A stretch of 12,449 nt of DNA, taken from Poriferisodalis multihospitum. GTDB taxonomy: Bacteria; Actinomycetota; Acidimicrobiia; Acidimicrobiales; Poriferisodalaceae. Of this stretch, positions 1-7,340 are shown in pieces. The notes beneath the pieces were generated by a model. It did not search any database, had not been told where the DNA came from, and worked only from the letters and a program-made list of their open reading frames with translations. The number at the start of each line of letters is the position of its first letter. Positions within the stretch are counted from its first letter, which is position 1. The position numbers and the translations under genes were made by a program. The DNA lies in the NCBI GenBank assembly GCA_028278755.1, contig JAPYOI010000272.1, positions 1 to 12,449 of the forward strand, read 5' to 3'.

Positions 1-1
1 G

Positions 2-73
2 ATCGCCCTCGCTGTCACGCTCATCATCGTCATCAAACTCATCGACCACCGCGACCGCTGGCAACCCCAATGA
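2..73 (+). CDS. C-terminal end of an upstream membrane-anchored protein (partial)
   Basis: Reading from base 2, the frame encodes 23 residues and stops at TGA 71-73. The first ~12 residues (IALAVTLIIVIK) are strongly hydrophobic and look like the end of a transmembrane helix. A short charged tail follows (LIDHRDRWQPQ). The stop overlaps the next start as ATGA (70-73), a normal operon junction in actinobacteria, which supports this frame over the His/Pro-rich frame 1. I infer the first visible gene of the operon encodes a membrane protein ending in the cytoplasm. Its function cannot be read from so little. One possibility is the TerB-N part of a TerB-N/TerB/TerB-C protein, because the next gene carries only the TerB and TerB-C parts. 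Confidence 0.6.
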   Translation: MALAVTLIIVIKLIDHRDRWQPQ

Positions 74-900
74 CCCACCTATCGGCGCTCGCTCTTAGTC
101 CCGCCGAGCAACATCACCTCGCTGAGCACATCGAGCAAGTGCTCGGACTCGACGCATCTGAACATGCTCGATTGGAAGCCCACTTCGTGTTGCTCGCCGC
201 AAGCAAGCCCAGCATGGCTGGGCTGAAGAGGAAGGTCGAAGCTCTCTCCAGCAACGAGCGAACCGCCGTTGGCAGGTTCCTCATCGACATCGCTGCAGCG
301 GACGGCGTGGTCAGTCCCGAAGAGATCTCGACCATCACCAAGATCTTCCGCTTGCTCGAGTTGGACGAGACGGACGTCTACAGCCAAGTGCATGCACTCG
401 CCACCGGCGATCCAGGCCCAGTGACCGTACGCGAGTCGTCACGGACGACGCGCTGGGCCATCCCAGAGCCTGCAGCGGACCGTCAATCCAGCGCGATTCG
501 ACTCGACCACGCCAAAGTGCAAGCTCGCCTAGCGGAGACTGCACACGTTGCTGCCCTGCTGACCGACATATTTGCCGACGACGAGATCCCGCCAGCGCAC
601 CCGCATGGCGCGTCGATCGGTTCGCCGGAGCCGCTAGATGAACCGCCTTCTGATCTGTCGCCGGTGCCGGGTATCGACGGGCTTGACGATGCCCATTCAG
701 AGCTAGCCACAGCGCTGACGCAGCAAACCGAATGGCTCCGTTTTGAGGTCGAAGAACTGGCTGCCTCTTTGGGCCTGCCGCTCCTCGATGGTGCTCTCGA
801 CGTCATCAATGAGGCCGCTATTGACCTTTGCGGCGAACCGCTGATCGACGGTGACGACCCGCTCGAAATCAACCCGTACGCCCTCGAGGAGGTGCTGTGA
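70..900 (+). CDS. TerB / TerB-C domain protein of a DNA-processing operon
   Basis: A 276-residue soluble protein. Residues 1-60 form a helical lead-in. Residues ~60-112 match the TerB fold, with the acidic signature IAAADGVVSPEE at 74-85, which in this family is linked to metal or membrane-stress sensing. A linker follows. Residues ~143-276 match the TerB-C domain, with the closing segment GALDVINEAAIDLCGEPLI (241-259) and a final acidic LEINP. Related proteins usually carry TerB-N, TerB and TerB-C in one chain, so this looks like the C-terminal half on its own. The ATG at 70 is chosen because it overlaps the previous stop as ATGA. Frame 1 is open to base 1, so a longer N-terminus is not excluded. 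I see no good Shine-Dalgarno sequence, so translation is probably coupled. The gene is followed by an ATPase and a helicase-nuclease, and I infer it is the sensor or scaffold of that machine. Domain call good, role inferred. Confidence 0.8.
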   Translation: MTHLSALALSPAEQHHLAEHIEQVLGLDASEHARLEAHFVLLAASKPSMAGLKRKVEALSSNERTAVGRFLIDIAAADGVVSPEEISTITKIFRLLELDETDVYSQVHALATGDPGPVTVRESSRTTRWAIPEPAADRQSSAIRLDHAKVQARLAETAHVAALLTDIFADDEIPPAHPHGASIGSPEPLDEPPSDLSPVPGIDGLDDAHSELATALTQQTEWLRFEVEELAASLGLPLLDGALDVINEAAIDLCGEPLIDGDDPLEINPYALEEVL

Positions 901-2303
901 CATCAGCGAACCCCACAGCTGATCGAATTCGCCCGCGCGAACGCGATGCGGTTATCCAATCCCTACGAGCCGGAGTAGTGCCGCGCATCGGCCAACAGCA
1001 CATTCAGGTTGGACGCGCCAACGAGGTCTCGGCACTTGTGACTGACATTGATCGAGTCGCCGACGGCGGCTCTGCCATCCGGTTCGTCATCGGGGAATAT
1101 GGCGCAGGCAAATCGTTCTTCTTGAACTTGGTGCGCTCAATCGCTCTTGAGCGCAAGCTCGTCACCATCCATGCCGATCTGTCGCCCGACCGCCGCCTGC
1201 ATGCGACAGGCGGCCAAGCCCGAAGTCTGTACTCGGAACTCATGCGCAACCTCTCGACACGTGCGAAATCTGACGGAGGTGCGATGCCATCAGTGGTTGA
1301 ACGCTTCATCAGCGAGAGCCTCAGGCTCGCCCGTGCACGCGATGTGAGCCCGGAAGCTGTAATCCGTGAACGGCTCGCCCACTTGCAGGAAATGACCGGC
1401 GGATACGACTTTGCGGAGATCATCGCCGCCTATTGGAGGGCCCATGAGAACGGCAGCGAGCAGTTGAGCGCCGATGTGGTCCGATGGTTGCGAGGCGAGT
1501 TCTCCACCCGTACCGACGCTCGCGCAGCGCTGGGCGTGCGCACGATCGTCGATGACGGGAACTTTTACGACCAACTGAAGCTGTTCGCACGCTTCGTCCG
1601 AATGGCGGGCTTCTCCGGCGTGCTCGTGTGCCTAGACGAGATGGTGAACCTCTACAAGCTGTCCAACACAAAGGCTCGCAACTCCAACTATGAGCAGGTG
1701 TTGCGCATTCTGAACGACTGCTTGCAAGGTTCAGCCGACGGCCTCGGATTCGTGATGGGCGGCACCCCAGACATGCTGTTGGACACGCGCCGCGGCATGT
1801 ACTCATACGCTGCGTTGCAATCCCGGCTCGCGGAGAACACGTTCGCGGCTGGTGGCCTCGTTGACTTCTCTGGGCCTGTGCTTCGCCTTGCGAACCTCTC
1901 ACCGGAAGACATGTACGTGTTGCTCGGCAAGCTGCGACACGTGTTTGCCAGCGGTGAGCCGTCTCGTTACCTAGTGCCCGACGATGCCCTCGAAGCGTTC
2001 ATGAATCACTGTGCTTCAAGAGTAGGCGACGCGTACTTTCGGACCCCCAGAAACACGATCAAGGAGTTCGTTAACTTGCTCGCCGTGCTCGAGCAAAATC
2101 CCGACGTTGAGTGGTCCGACCTGGTCAAGCGAGTCGAGGTTCCGGCCGAGTTCAATCCCGACCTTGAGCCGATCGACGAAGACAGCCCCGAGTTGGTATC
2201 CGGCCCGCCCTCGGGCTCACCTGAGGAGACTCGCCCGCCGATCCGCCCGGTGCGACCGATCGTGACCAGCAGCGATGACGAACTCACCAACCTCAAGCTC
2301 TAA
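897..2303 (+). CDS. DUF2791 / BrxD-like P-loop ATPase
   Basis: A 468-residue cytoplasmic ATPase. The Walker A motif GEYGAGKS is at 66-73. Walker B is GVLVCLDE at 241-248 (D247, E248), followed by MVNLYKL. A sensor-1-like strand GFVMGGTPDM is at 284-293, and a basic segment FRTPRNTIKEFVNLL at 381-395 probably acts as sensor 2. Motif order and wording fit the DUF2791 family, which includes BrxD of type 2 BREX, a presumed ATP-driven motor or regulator of DNA processing. Residues after ~417 are Pro/Asp/Glu-rich and probably disordered. The GTG start at 897 overlaps the upstream stop as GTGA and has a strong GAGGAGG at 886-892. The 3' end overlaps the helicase gene by 29 bases, so the two should be made together. 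In BREX type 2 the same ATPase/helicase pairing occurs, but no other BREX component is visible here. Confidence 0.85.
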   Translation: MTSANPTADRIRPRERDAVIQSLRAGVVPRIGQQHIQVGRANEVSALVTDIDRVADGGSAIRFVIGEYGAGKSFFLNLVRSIALERKLVTIHADLSPDRRLHATGGQARSLYSELMRNLSTRAKSDGGAMPSVVERFISESLRLARARDVSPEAVIRERLAHLQEMTGGYDFAEIIAAYWRAHENGSEQLSADVVRWLRGEFSTRTDARAALGVRTIVDDGNFYDQLKLFARFVRMAGFSGVLVCLDEMVNLYKLSNTKARNSNYEQVLRILNDCLQGSADGLGFVMGGTPDMLLDTRRGMYSYAALQSRLAENTFAAGGLVDFSGPVLRLANLSPEDMYVLLGKLRHVFASGEPSRYLVPDDALEAFMNHCASRVGDAYFRTPRNTIKEFVNLLAVLEQNPDVEWSDLVKRVEVPAEFNPDLEPIDEDSPELVSGPPSGSPEETRPPIRPVRPIVTSSDDELTNLKL

Positions 2304-5277
2304 TCAACGGGCGTCTTCTGCGTTTGAACGCCTTCACCCCAGGCTGCAGCGTTGGATCTACGACCGAAGCTGGACGTCACTGCGTGAAGCTCAAGAACGA
2401 GCGATTGAGCCGATCCTCGCGGGTGAGCGCGACATCGTCATCGCCGCGGCGACGGCTGCAGGCAAGACCGAGGCCGCTTTCTTGCCGATCCTCTCGGCTC
2501 TTGTCAGAGCGACAGAGGAAAGCGAGCAGGAGCGGCACGATCCATGGACCTGGCATGATCCTTGGAAGCCACAACCAATCCAGTCAGCGACAGGCGTCCA
2601 GGTTCTCTATGTCTCGCCACTAAAGGCGCTGATCAACGATCAGTACGACCGTCTAGACCAACTTTGTGAGTGCGCCGAAATCCCGGTTCATCGTTGGCAC
2701 GGCGATGTCGCTGGGTCATCGAAACAGCGTCTGCTGAGGGAGCCATCCGGAGTCCTGCTGATCACGCCCGAGTCGTTGGAAGCGCTCTTTGTGAATCGAG
2801 GGACGGCCATTCCCGCCCTGTTCACTGGCTTGCGCTATGTGGTGATCGACGAGCTGCATTCGTTCATCGCCACGCCGCGTGGCGCCCAACTGCAGTCTCT
2901 CCTACACCGTGTCGCACTCGCAATCCGGAGGCGTCCACCCCGGATCGGCCTCTCGGCGACTCTCGGTGACATGACTCAGGCAGTCAAGTTCCTGAGGCCC
3001 GCCGAGCCAGAGTGTGTCGAAGTCATCGACTGTGACGATGACGGAGCCGCAATCCAGTTGCAGCTTCGTGGCTACGTCTCCACGCCGCCAGCGATTCCTC
3101 AATCCGAAGCTGTGGTTCTAGAAGAAGCAGGTCAGGAAGTCCCCGTCGAAGAAACCTTGTCTGGAGACCGGATAGCGATTGCGGCTCACCTGTTTCAGGC
3201 ACTCCGAAGTCAAGACAATCTGGTGTTCGCCAATGCGCGCAGCGATGTTGAGATCTATGCAGACTTACTTCGCCGCCGCAGCGAGCGTGAGCGGCTTCCG
3301 AACGAATTCTGGCCACATCACGGCAATCTCTCAAAAGAACTACGCGAGGACGTTGAGGAGCTGCTGAGGGACTCCACTCGTTGCACGACCGCCATTTGCA
3401 CCTCAACGCTTGAGATGGGCATCGACATCGGTTCGGTTGCCAGCATCGCTCAGGTGGGCGCGCCGCCGTCGGTGGCGGCTCTCCGTCAACGGCTCGGTCG
3501 CTCGGGACGCCGCGACGACGAAGCTTCGATCCTGCGTCTCTACGTCAGCGAAGCCCCGATAGATGATCGATCAAGTGTGATCGATGAATTGCGTTGCTCC
3601 CTCGTACAGACCGCAGCGATGGTCAGGCTCATGCTCGACGGGTGGCTCGAATCGCCGGCTGATCCAGGGTTGAATTATTCGACGCTCATCCAGCAGGTCT
3701 TGTCCGTCCTGGCACAACACGGCGGCGCAAGGGCGGTCGAGATCCACCGGGCCCTGTGTGACGCAGGTCCGTTCGAACAAGTGGACCAAGCGCGATTTGC
3801 TGGCTTGCTCCGATCCATGGCAAGACACGATCTTTTGTCTCAGGCTTCCGACGGGTTGCTATTGCACGGCGTCGCCGGGGAGCGCTTCGTCAACCACTAC
3901 AGCTTCTACACAGCATTTCAAACGGCATCAGAGTGGCGCTTGGTCACGGGCGGCAAGACCCTTGGCACGATCCCAATCGACCATCCACTCTATGAGGGAC
4001 TCTTGCTCATTTTTGCGGGGCGGCGCTGGAGAGTGCTCAGCATCGACCCAGATGCTCGTGTCGTCGAACTCGAGCGGTCCAGCGGGGGCATCCCGCCGAG
4101 CTTCCCCGGAGGCGGCATTTCGGTATCGGACAAGGTACGAGCGGAAATGCTCTCGATTTACAAGTCCAGCGATGTACCAGAATGGCTCAGCTCAACAGCC
4201 CGGGAGCTGCTGGCCCAGGGCCGGGCTGCGTTTCACCGGCTCGGCTTGCGCGATTCTTCCTTGCTGGTCGACGGATCTGATCTGCTGCTGCTTCCGTGGA
4301 TGGGTGATCGCTCCCTGTTCACCGCAGCGATGGCACTTCAGAAGCACGGATTGGAGACAAGCATCGATGGGCCCGTCATTCGGGTAGCTCGGACTCGCGC
4401 GAACGAACTCGCCGATTCGCTCGACGAACTTCTCGAAGCGAGCACCCCGAAGCCCGAAGAGCTAGCTGCAGAGATCCAGAACAGCGCCATCGAAAAGTGG
4501 GACTGGGTGCTCGATGCGGCGATGGCGGCCGAAGCCGCAGGCGCACGACAGCTAGACGTATCAGCCGGCTGGGAGCTGCTGACTCGTGTCGCTAGCAGCC
4601 TTGCTGAATCAACGAGTCGGCCTGCATACGACAAGGCGTCAACGTCGTTACGGCACGTTGAAGACTCCCTCGATCAGGAGTACTGCGTGGTTGACCTTGA
4701 GACGACTGGATTCAGCCCGCGCCTGGGGGACCGAATCGTCGAGATCGCAGCAGTGCGCGTGCGTGGCGACGGAACCGTCTTGTCCGAGTGGTCGACGCTC
4801 ATCAACCCACTACGCGACATCGGTGCAACCGATGTCCACGGCATTACAGACCGTGACATCATCGACGCACCCGTGTTTCAAGAAGTGGTCGGCGACGCGC
4901 TACTTCAGCTCCGTGGCGCCGTTCTCGTAGCGCACAACCTTGCGTTCGATATGAGGTTTCTCACTGCTGAGTTTGACCGCGCCGACTTTGACATCCGAGC
5001 CTGGCCCTCACTGTGCACGCTGCAGCTCAGTGAACTCGTTGAGCCCTACGCCTCGCCCCGGAAGCTCGCCGACTGTTGTAGTCGTCACGGCATTGAAGTT
5101 GCTGCTGCACACGACGCCCTCGCTGATGCCCGAGCGACTGCCGCGTTGTTGGCTACGTATCTGCGTACGACGTCCGCCACCGGTCGCAGCTCGCTGGCGA
5201 GCATCGGCTGTAACCCCACTGTGTGGCCGCAGCGCCATCCGTCGATAGCACCCTCAGGCAAGTCGAGACTGCGCTAG
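2275..5277 (+). CDS. Lhr-like SF2 helicase fused to a DEDDh 3'-5' exonuclease
   Basis: A 1000-residue protein with two machines. The SF2 helicase core has a Q-like LREAQ (36-40), motif I ATAAGKT (59-65), motif Ib-like TPESLE (164-169), DELH box (192-195), SAT (227-229), motif V TSTLEMGIDIG (376-386) and motif VI QRLGRSGRR (405-413). A winged-helix/Lhr-type region follows (~460-760), including an LLLIFAGRRWRV segment (576-587) typical of Lhr-like enzymes. Residues ~803-965 form a DnaQ/DEDDh exonuclease: D807 and E809 in VVDLETTG, D892 in AHNLAFD, and H946/D951 in HDALAD. All catalytic residues are present, so ATP-driven unwinding coupled to 3'-5' degradation is expected. The last ~35 residues match nothing I know. 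ATG 2275 is the only start before the homologous region and lies inside the ATPase gene, so translation is probably coupled. BrxHI of BREX type 2 is a possible relative of the helicase part. Confident on activities, less so on biology. Confidence 0.9.
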   Translation: MTNSPTSSSNQRASSAFERLHPRLQRWIYDRSWTSLREAQERAIEPILAGERDIVIAAATAAGKTEAAFLPILSALVRATEESEQERHDPWTWHDPWKPQPIQSATGVQVLYVSPLKALINDQYDRLDQLCECAEIPVHRWHGDVAGSSKQRLLREPSGVLLITPESLEALFVNRGTAIPALFTGLRYVVIDELHSFIATPRGAQLQSLLHRVALAIRRRPPRIGLSATLGDMTQAVKFLRPAEPECVEVIDCDDDGAAIQLQLRGYVSTPPAIPQSEAVVLEEAGQEVPVEETLSGDRIAIAAHLFQALRSQDNLVFANARSDVEIYADLLRRRSERERLPNEFWPHHGNLSKELREDVEELLRDSTRCTTAICTSTLEMGIDIGSVASIAQVGAPPSVAALRQRLGRSGRRDDEASILRLYVSEAPIDDRSSVIDELRCSLVQTAAMVRLMLDGWLESPADPGLNYSTLIQQVLSVLAQHGGARAVEIHRALCDAGPFEQVDQARFAGLLRSMARHDLLSQASDGLLLHGVAGERFVNHYSFYTAFQTASEWRLVTGGKTLGTIPIDHPLYEGLLLIFAGRRWRVLSIDPDARVVELERSSGGIPPSFPGGGISVSDKVRAEMLSIYKSSDVPEWLSSTARELLAQGRAAFHRLGLRDSSLLVDGSDLLLLPWMGDRSLFTAAMALQKHGLETSIDGPVIRVARTRANELADSLDELLEASTPKPEELAAEIQNSAIEKWDWVLDAAMAAEAAGARQLDVSAGWELLTRVASSLAESTSRPAYDKASTSLRHVEDSLDQEYCVVDLETTGFSPRLGDRIVEIAAVRVRGDGTVLSEWSTLINPLRDIGATDVHGITDRDIIDAPVFQEVVGDALLQLRGAVLVAHNLAFDMRFLTAEFDRADFDIRAWPSLCTLQLSELVEPYASPRKLADCCSRHGIEVAAAHDALADARATAALLATYLRTTSATGRSSLASIGCNPTVWPQRHPSIAPSGKSRLR

Positions 5278-5303
5278 AAATACAACGTGCCAGCGGACGG
5301 CTA

Positions 5304-5339
5304 GGTCAACTGCTACATGGGCGTCCCCATGACTTGACC
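5304..5339 (+). terminator. Nested hairpin after the helicase operon, possible terminator
   Basis: An outer stem GGTCAA (5304-5309) pairs with TTGACC (5334-5339). An inner stem CATGGG (5316-5321) pairs with CCCATG (5326-5331) around a CGTC tetraloop. The arms are perfect but separated by a lopsided internal loop (6 against 2 bases). It begins 27 bases after the helicase stop. No T-run follows, which is common for actinobacterial terminators but leaves a regulatory structure possible. Confidence 0.4.
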
Positions 5340-5405
5340 CCTCGAAAGCAGCGGACTGAATCGCAGCCGAGCAAAAGCGCTCCAGAAACTGTGGGCTAGA
5401 TCTGC

Positions 5406-5424
5406 CATTAACTGTAGGTTAATG
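5406..5424. promoter_or_regulatory. Perfect 7-5-7 palindrome upstream of the DUF4143 ATPase, operator-like
   Basis: CATTAAC (5406-5412) and GTTAATG (5418-5424) are exact reverse complements around TGTAG. The 19-base site sits 60 bases before the ATPase start, in an AT-richer patch of an otherwise GC-rich region. This is the usual form of a dimeric repressor site. The binding protein is unknown, and the ATPase has no obvious helix-turn-helix of its own. Confidence 0.45.
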
Positions 5425-5443
5425 TTCCTAGGAGTTGTAGGTT
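5413..5443 (+). repeat. Direct repeat TGTAGGTT x2, 23 bases apart
   Basis: TGTAGGTT occurs at 5413-5420 and again at 5436-5443, a 23-base step or about two helical turns. The first copy overlaps the palindrome at 5406-5424. Two sites on nearly the same face of the helix fit cooperative binding of a regulator. With only two 8-base copies, chance cannot be excluded. Confidence 0.35.
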
Positions 5444-5483
5444 CCATGGTTTACGCGCTCGGCGGCCAAGGAAACAACAGGCA

Positions 5484-6755
5484 ATGTCCGATACTCTCAA
5501 GCCTTCTGGCTACATAGCCCGTGTTACCGACGCCGCCGTTGCCGCCGCGCTCGAGGCAATGCCCACGGTCGTCATCGAAGGGCCAAAGGGTTGCGGCAAG
5601 ACGTGGACAGGTCGGCGGTTCGCTCGCAGCGAGATCCTGTTCGACCGAGATCTGAACGCTCGACGCTCCGTGTCCGTGGCACCGGGCCTCGCTCTCGAAG
5701 GGCCCGAACCGCGGCTGCTCGACGAATGGCAGCTCGCTCCAGAAGTTTGGAACCAGGTGAGGCACGCCAGCGATGAAGACCAGCGCAAGGGCCGGTTCAT
5801 CCTCACCGGATCGGCGGTCCCCGCTGATGACATCACCCGCCACTCCGGCGCAGGACGCATCGCACGGATTCGGATGCGTCCAATGTCGCTGGTCGAAACC
5901 GGCGAGTCCACTGGCGACGTGTCGGTGGGAGCTTTGCTTGACGCGAAACCGGTGAATGCACAGCGACCGGCGACAAGCTTCAACGATGTCGTCGATGCCC
6001 TCTGCCGCGGAGGCTGGCCGCAGCTGTCAGACGAGTCAACGGCCGAGGCCCAGCTGTTCTTGGACAACTACCTCGATGACGTGTGCCGCACCGATGTGGC
6101 AGCTGTGGATGACGTGGCGCGCGACCCGGCCGGAATCGCACGGTTGATCGCATCCGTCGCACGAAACATCGCCACGACCACGTCGTTCTCCAAGCTCGCC
6201 GCGGAAGCCGCTGGCGACCGGCCACTCAATCGCACGACGGCCACCGAGTATCTGCGCGCGCTGGAACGGCTCTACGTCGTTGAGGACGCTCCAGCCTGGC
6301 GTTCCCATCTTCGTTCACGAGCGACGCTGCGGGCTGCGCCCAAGCGCCACTTTGTCGACCCGTCACTCGCAGTCGCCGCCCTCGGGGGTAATCCGCAGCG
6401 GCTCTTGGCTGACCTCGAGGCGGTCGGATTCCTCTTCGAGTCATTGGTAGTGCGGGACCTGCGCATCTACAGCCAAGTCAACCGGGCATCTGTTTTCCAC
6501 TATCGCGACAGTGATCAGCTCGAAGCCGACGTCGTCATCGAAGCCCGCGACGGCCGGTGGATCGCCGCGGAGGTCAAGCTCGGTGGCGAGCGCGACATCG
6601 AGCAAGCCGCTCAGTCGTTGAAAAGGCTTCGTGACAAGGTCGACACTTCACGAGTCGGCGAACCATCCAAGCTCCTGATCATCACCGCGACCGGATACGG
6701 CTATGACAGGCCCGACGGCACCAGCGTGGTGCCGATCACGGCGCTCGGCCCCTGA
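5484..6755 (+). CDS. COG1373-type ATPase (AAA_14 + DUF4143)
   Basis: A 423-residue protein, the usual size for the family. The N-terminal AAA_14 ATPase has Walker A GPKGCGKT (33-40), Walker B RLLDEWQ (77-83) and the sensor-1 strand RFILTGSAVP (104-113). The segment IRMRPMSLVETGES (129-142) is typical of the group. DUF4143 covers ~195-370 and ends in a PD-(D/E)XK-like pattern: E319 in FES, D349 in LEADVV, then E363 and K365 in AAEVKLG. The cellular role of these widespread ATPases is unknown. The nuclease-like end suggests nucleic-acid contact, but cutting is unproven. ATG 5484 has AAGGAA 10 bases upstream (5468-5473). The gene is monocistronic, with its own palindromic upstream site, and ends convergently 30 bases from the flavin monooxygenase fragments. 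COG1373 genes often sit in accessory DNA, which fits its place beside the helicase module. Confidence 0.85.
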   Translation: MSDTLKPSGYIARVTDAAVAAALEAMPTVVIEGPKGCGKTWTGRRFARSEILFDRDLNARRSVSVAPGLALEGPEPRLLDEWQLAPEVWNQVRHASDEDQRKGRFILTGSAVPADDITRHSGAGRIARIRMRPMSLVETGESTGDVSVGALLDAKPVNAQRPATSFNDVVDALCRGGWPQLSDESTAEAQLFLDNYLDDVCRTDVAAVDDVARDPAGIARLIASVARNIATTTSFSKLAAEAAGDRPLNRTTATEYLRALERLYVVEDAPAWRSHLRSRATLRAAPKRHFVDPSLAVAALGGNPQRLLADLEAVGFLFESLVVRDLRIYSQVNRASVFHYRDSDQLEADVVIEARDGRWIAAEVKLGGERDIEQAAQSLKRLRDKVDTSRVGEPSKLLIITATGYGYDRPDGTSVVPITALGP

Positions 6756-6785
6756 AATGCGCGAGCTATCGGCGGCGAAAGCGAT

Positions 6786-7340
6786 TCACGCGCTGGCGGC
6801 TGCCTGCACCGTGGCGGTGACCTCGGGCGTCAGGTCGAGGTTGTGGAAGTTCTGGAGCCGCTCGATGGTCTCCGCGTAGCGTTCGCGCTTGCTGGCCTCC
6901 CGCTCGGGGGCACGCTCGGCGAATTCGGGCATGACCTCCTTGGCGAACAGCTCCATTGACTCGCAGATGTCCTCGTGGCGGTTGCGGCCCGCCTGGCTCA
7001 CGAAGATCAGCTCGTCGACACCAGCATCCTCGTACGCCCGCACGAACTCGCGGATCTGATCGGGCGTGCCAATGCAACCGCGCAGCGAGTCGAGCCCGCC
7101 AGCCGACACCAGGTTCTCCGCGCCCTCCGAGCCGACGGCCGCCTGCACGGTGGCGGTCAGCTTCGCAAAACCCATCTCCTCGCGGTTCTCCTCGAACTGG
7201 GTCCAGATGTCGGTGGCGCCCGGCGTGTGGGTGCCGAACGCGTAGTAGTGCAGCAGCGAGTAGGCGAAGAAGTGGAAGCCGTCGAGCCCGCGGTCGATCG
7301 CCGTCTGCTCATCGGGGTGGCACATGAAGCCCGTCGTCAC
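6786..7340 (-). CDS. LLM-class flavin monooxygenase, C-terminal fragment
   Basis: 184 residues from GTG 7340. That codon overlaps the stop of the N-terminal fragment as GTGA but has no ribosome site. Residues 5-50 (FMCHPDE, GLDGFHFFAYSLLHYYAFG) and GGLDSLRGCIGTPDQI (80-95) are typical of the back half of LLM monooxygenases, where a substrate-loading loop and the final barrel strand VDELIFVSQ lie. The GTG is simply the first start codon in the open frame, so translation may not occur. If it does, coupling through GTGA would be the route. Confidence 0.6.
   Translation of the reverse strand: MTTGFMCHPDEQTAIDRGLDGFHFFAYSLLHYYAFGTHTPGATDIWTQFEENREEMGFAKLTATVQAAVGSEGAENLVSAGGLDSLRGCIGTPDQIREFVRAYEDAGVDELIFVSQAGRNRHEDICESMELFAKEVMPEFAERAPEREASKRERYAETIERLQNFHNLDLTPEVTATVQAAASA

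Noticed and set aside
70..5277. A complete BREX type 2 or DISARM system
   Set aside because: Only BrxD-like and helicase components are seen. No methyltransferase, PglZ-type phosphatase, PglW-type kinase, DUF1998 or phospholipase-D gene is in the window. The missing genes could lie upstream.
5446..5517. A 23-codon ORF starting at ATG 5446 and overlapping the ATPase start in another frame
   Set aside because: It has no ribosome site and no recognisable sequence. It could be a leader peptide, but nothing supports it beyond a start and a stop.
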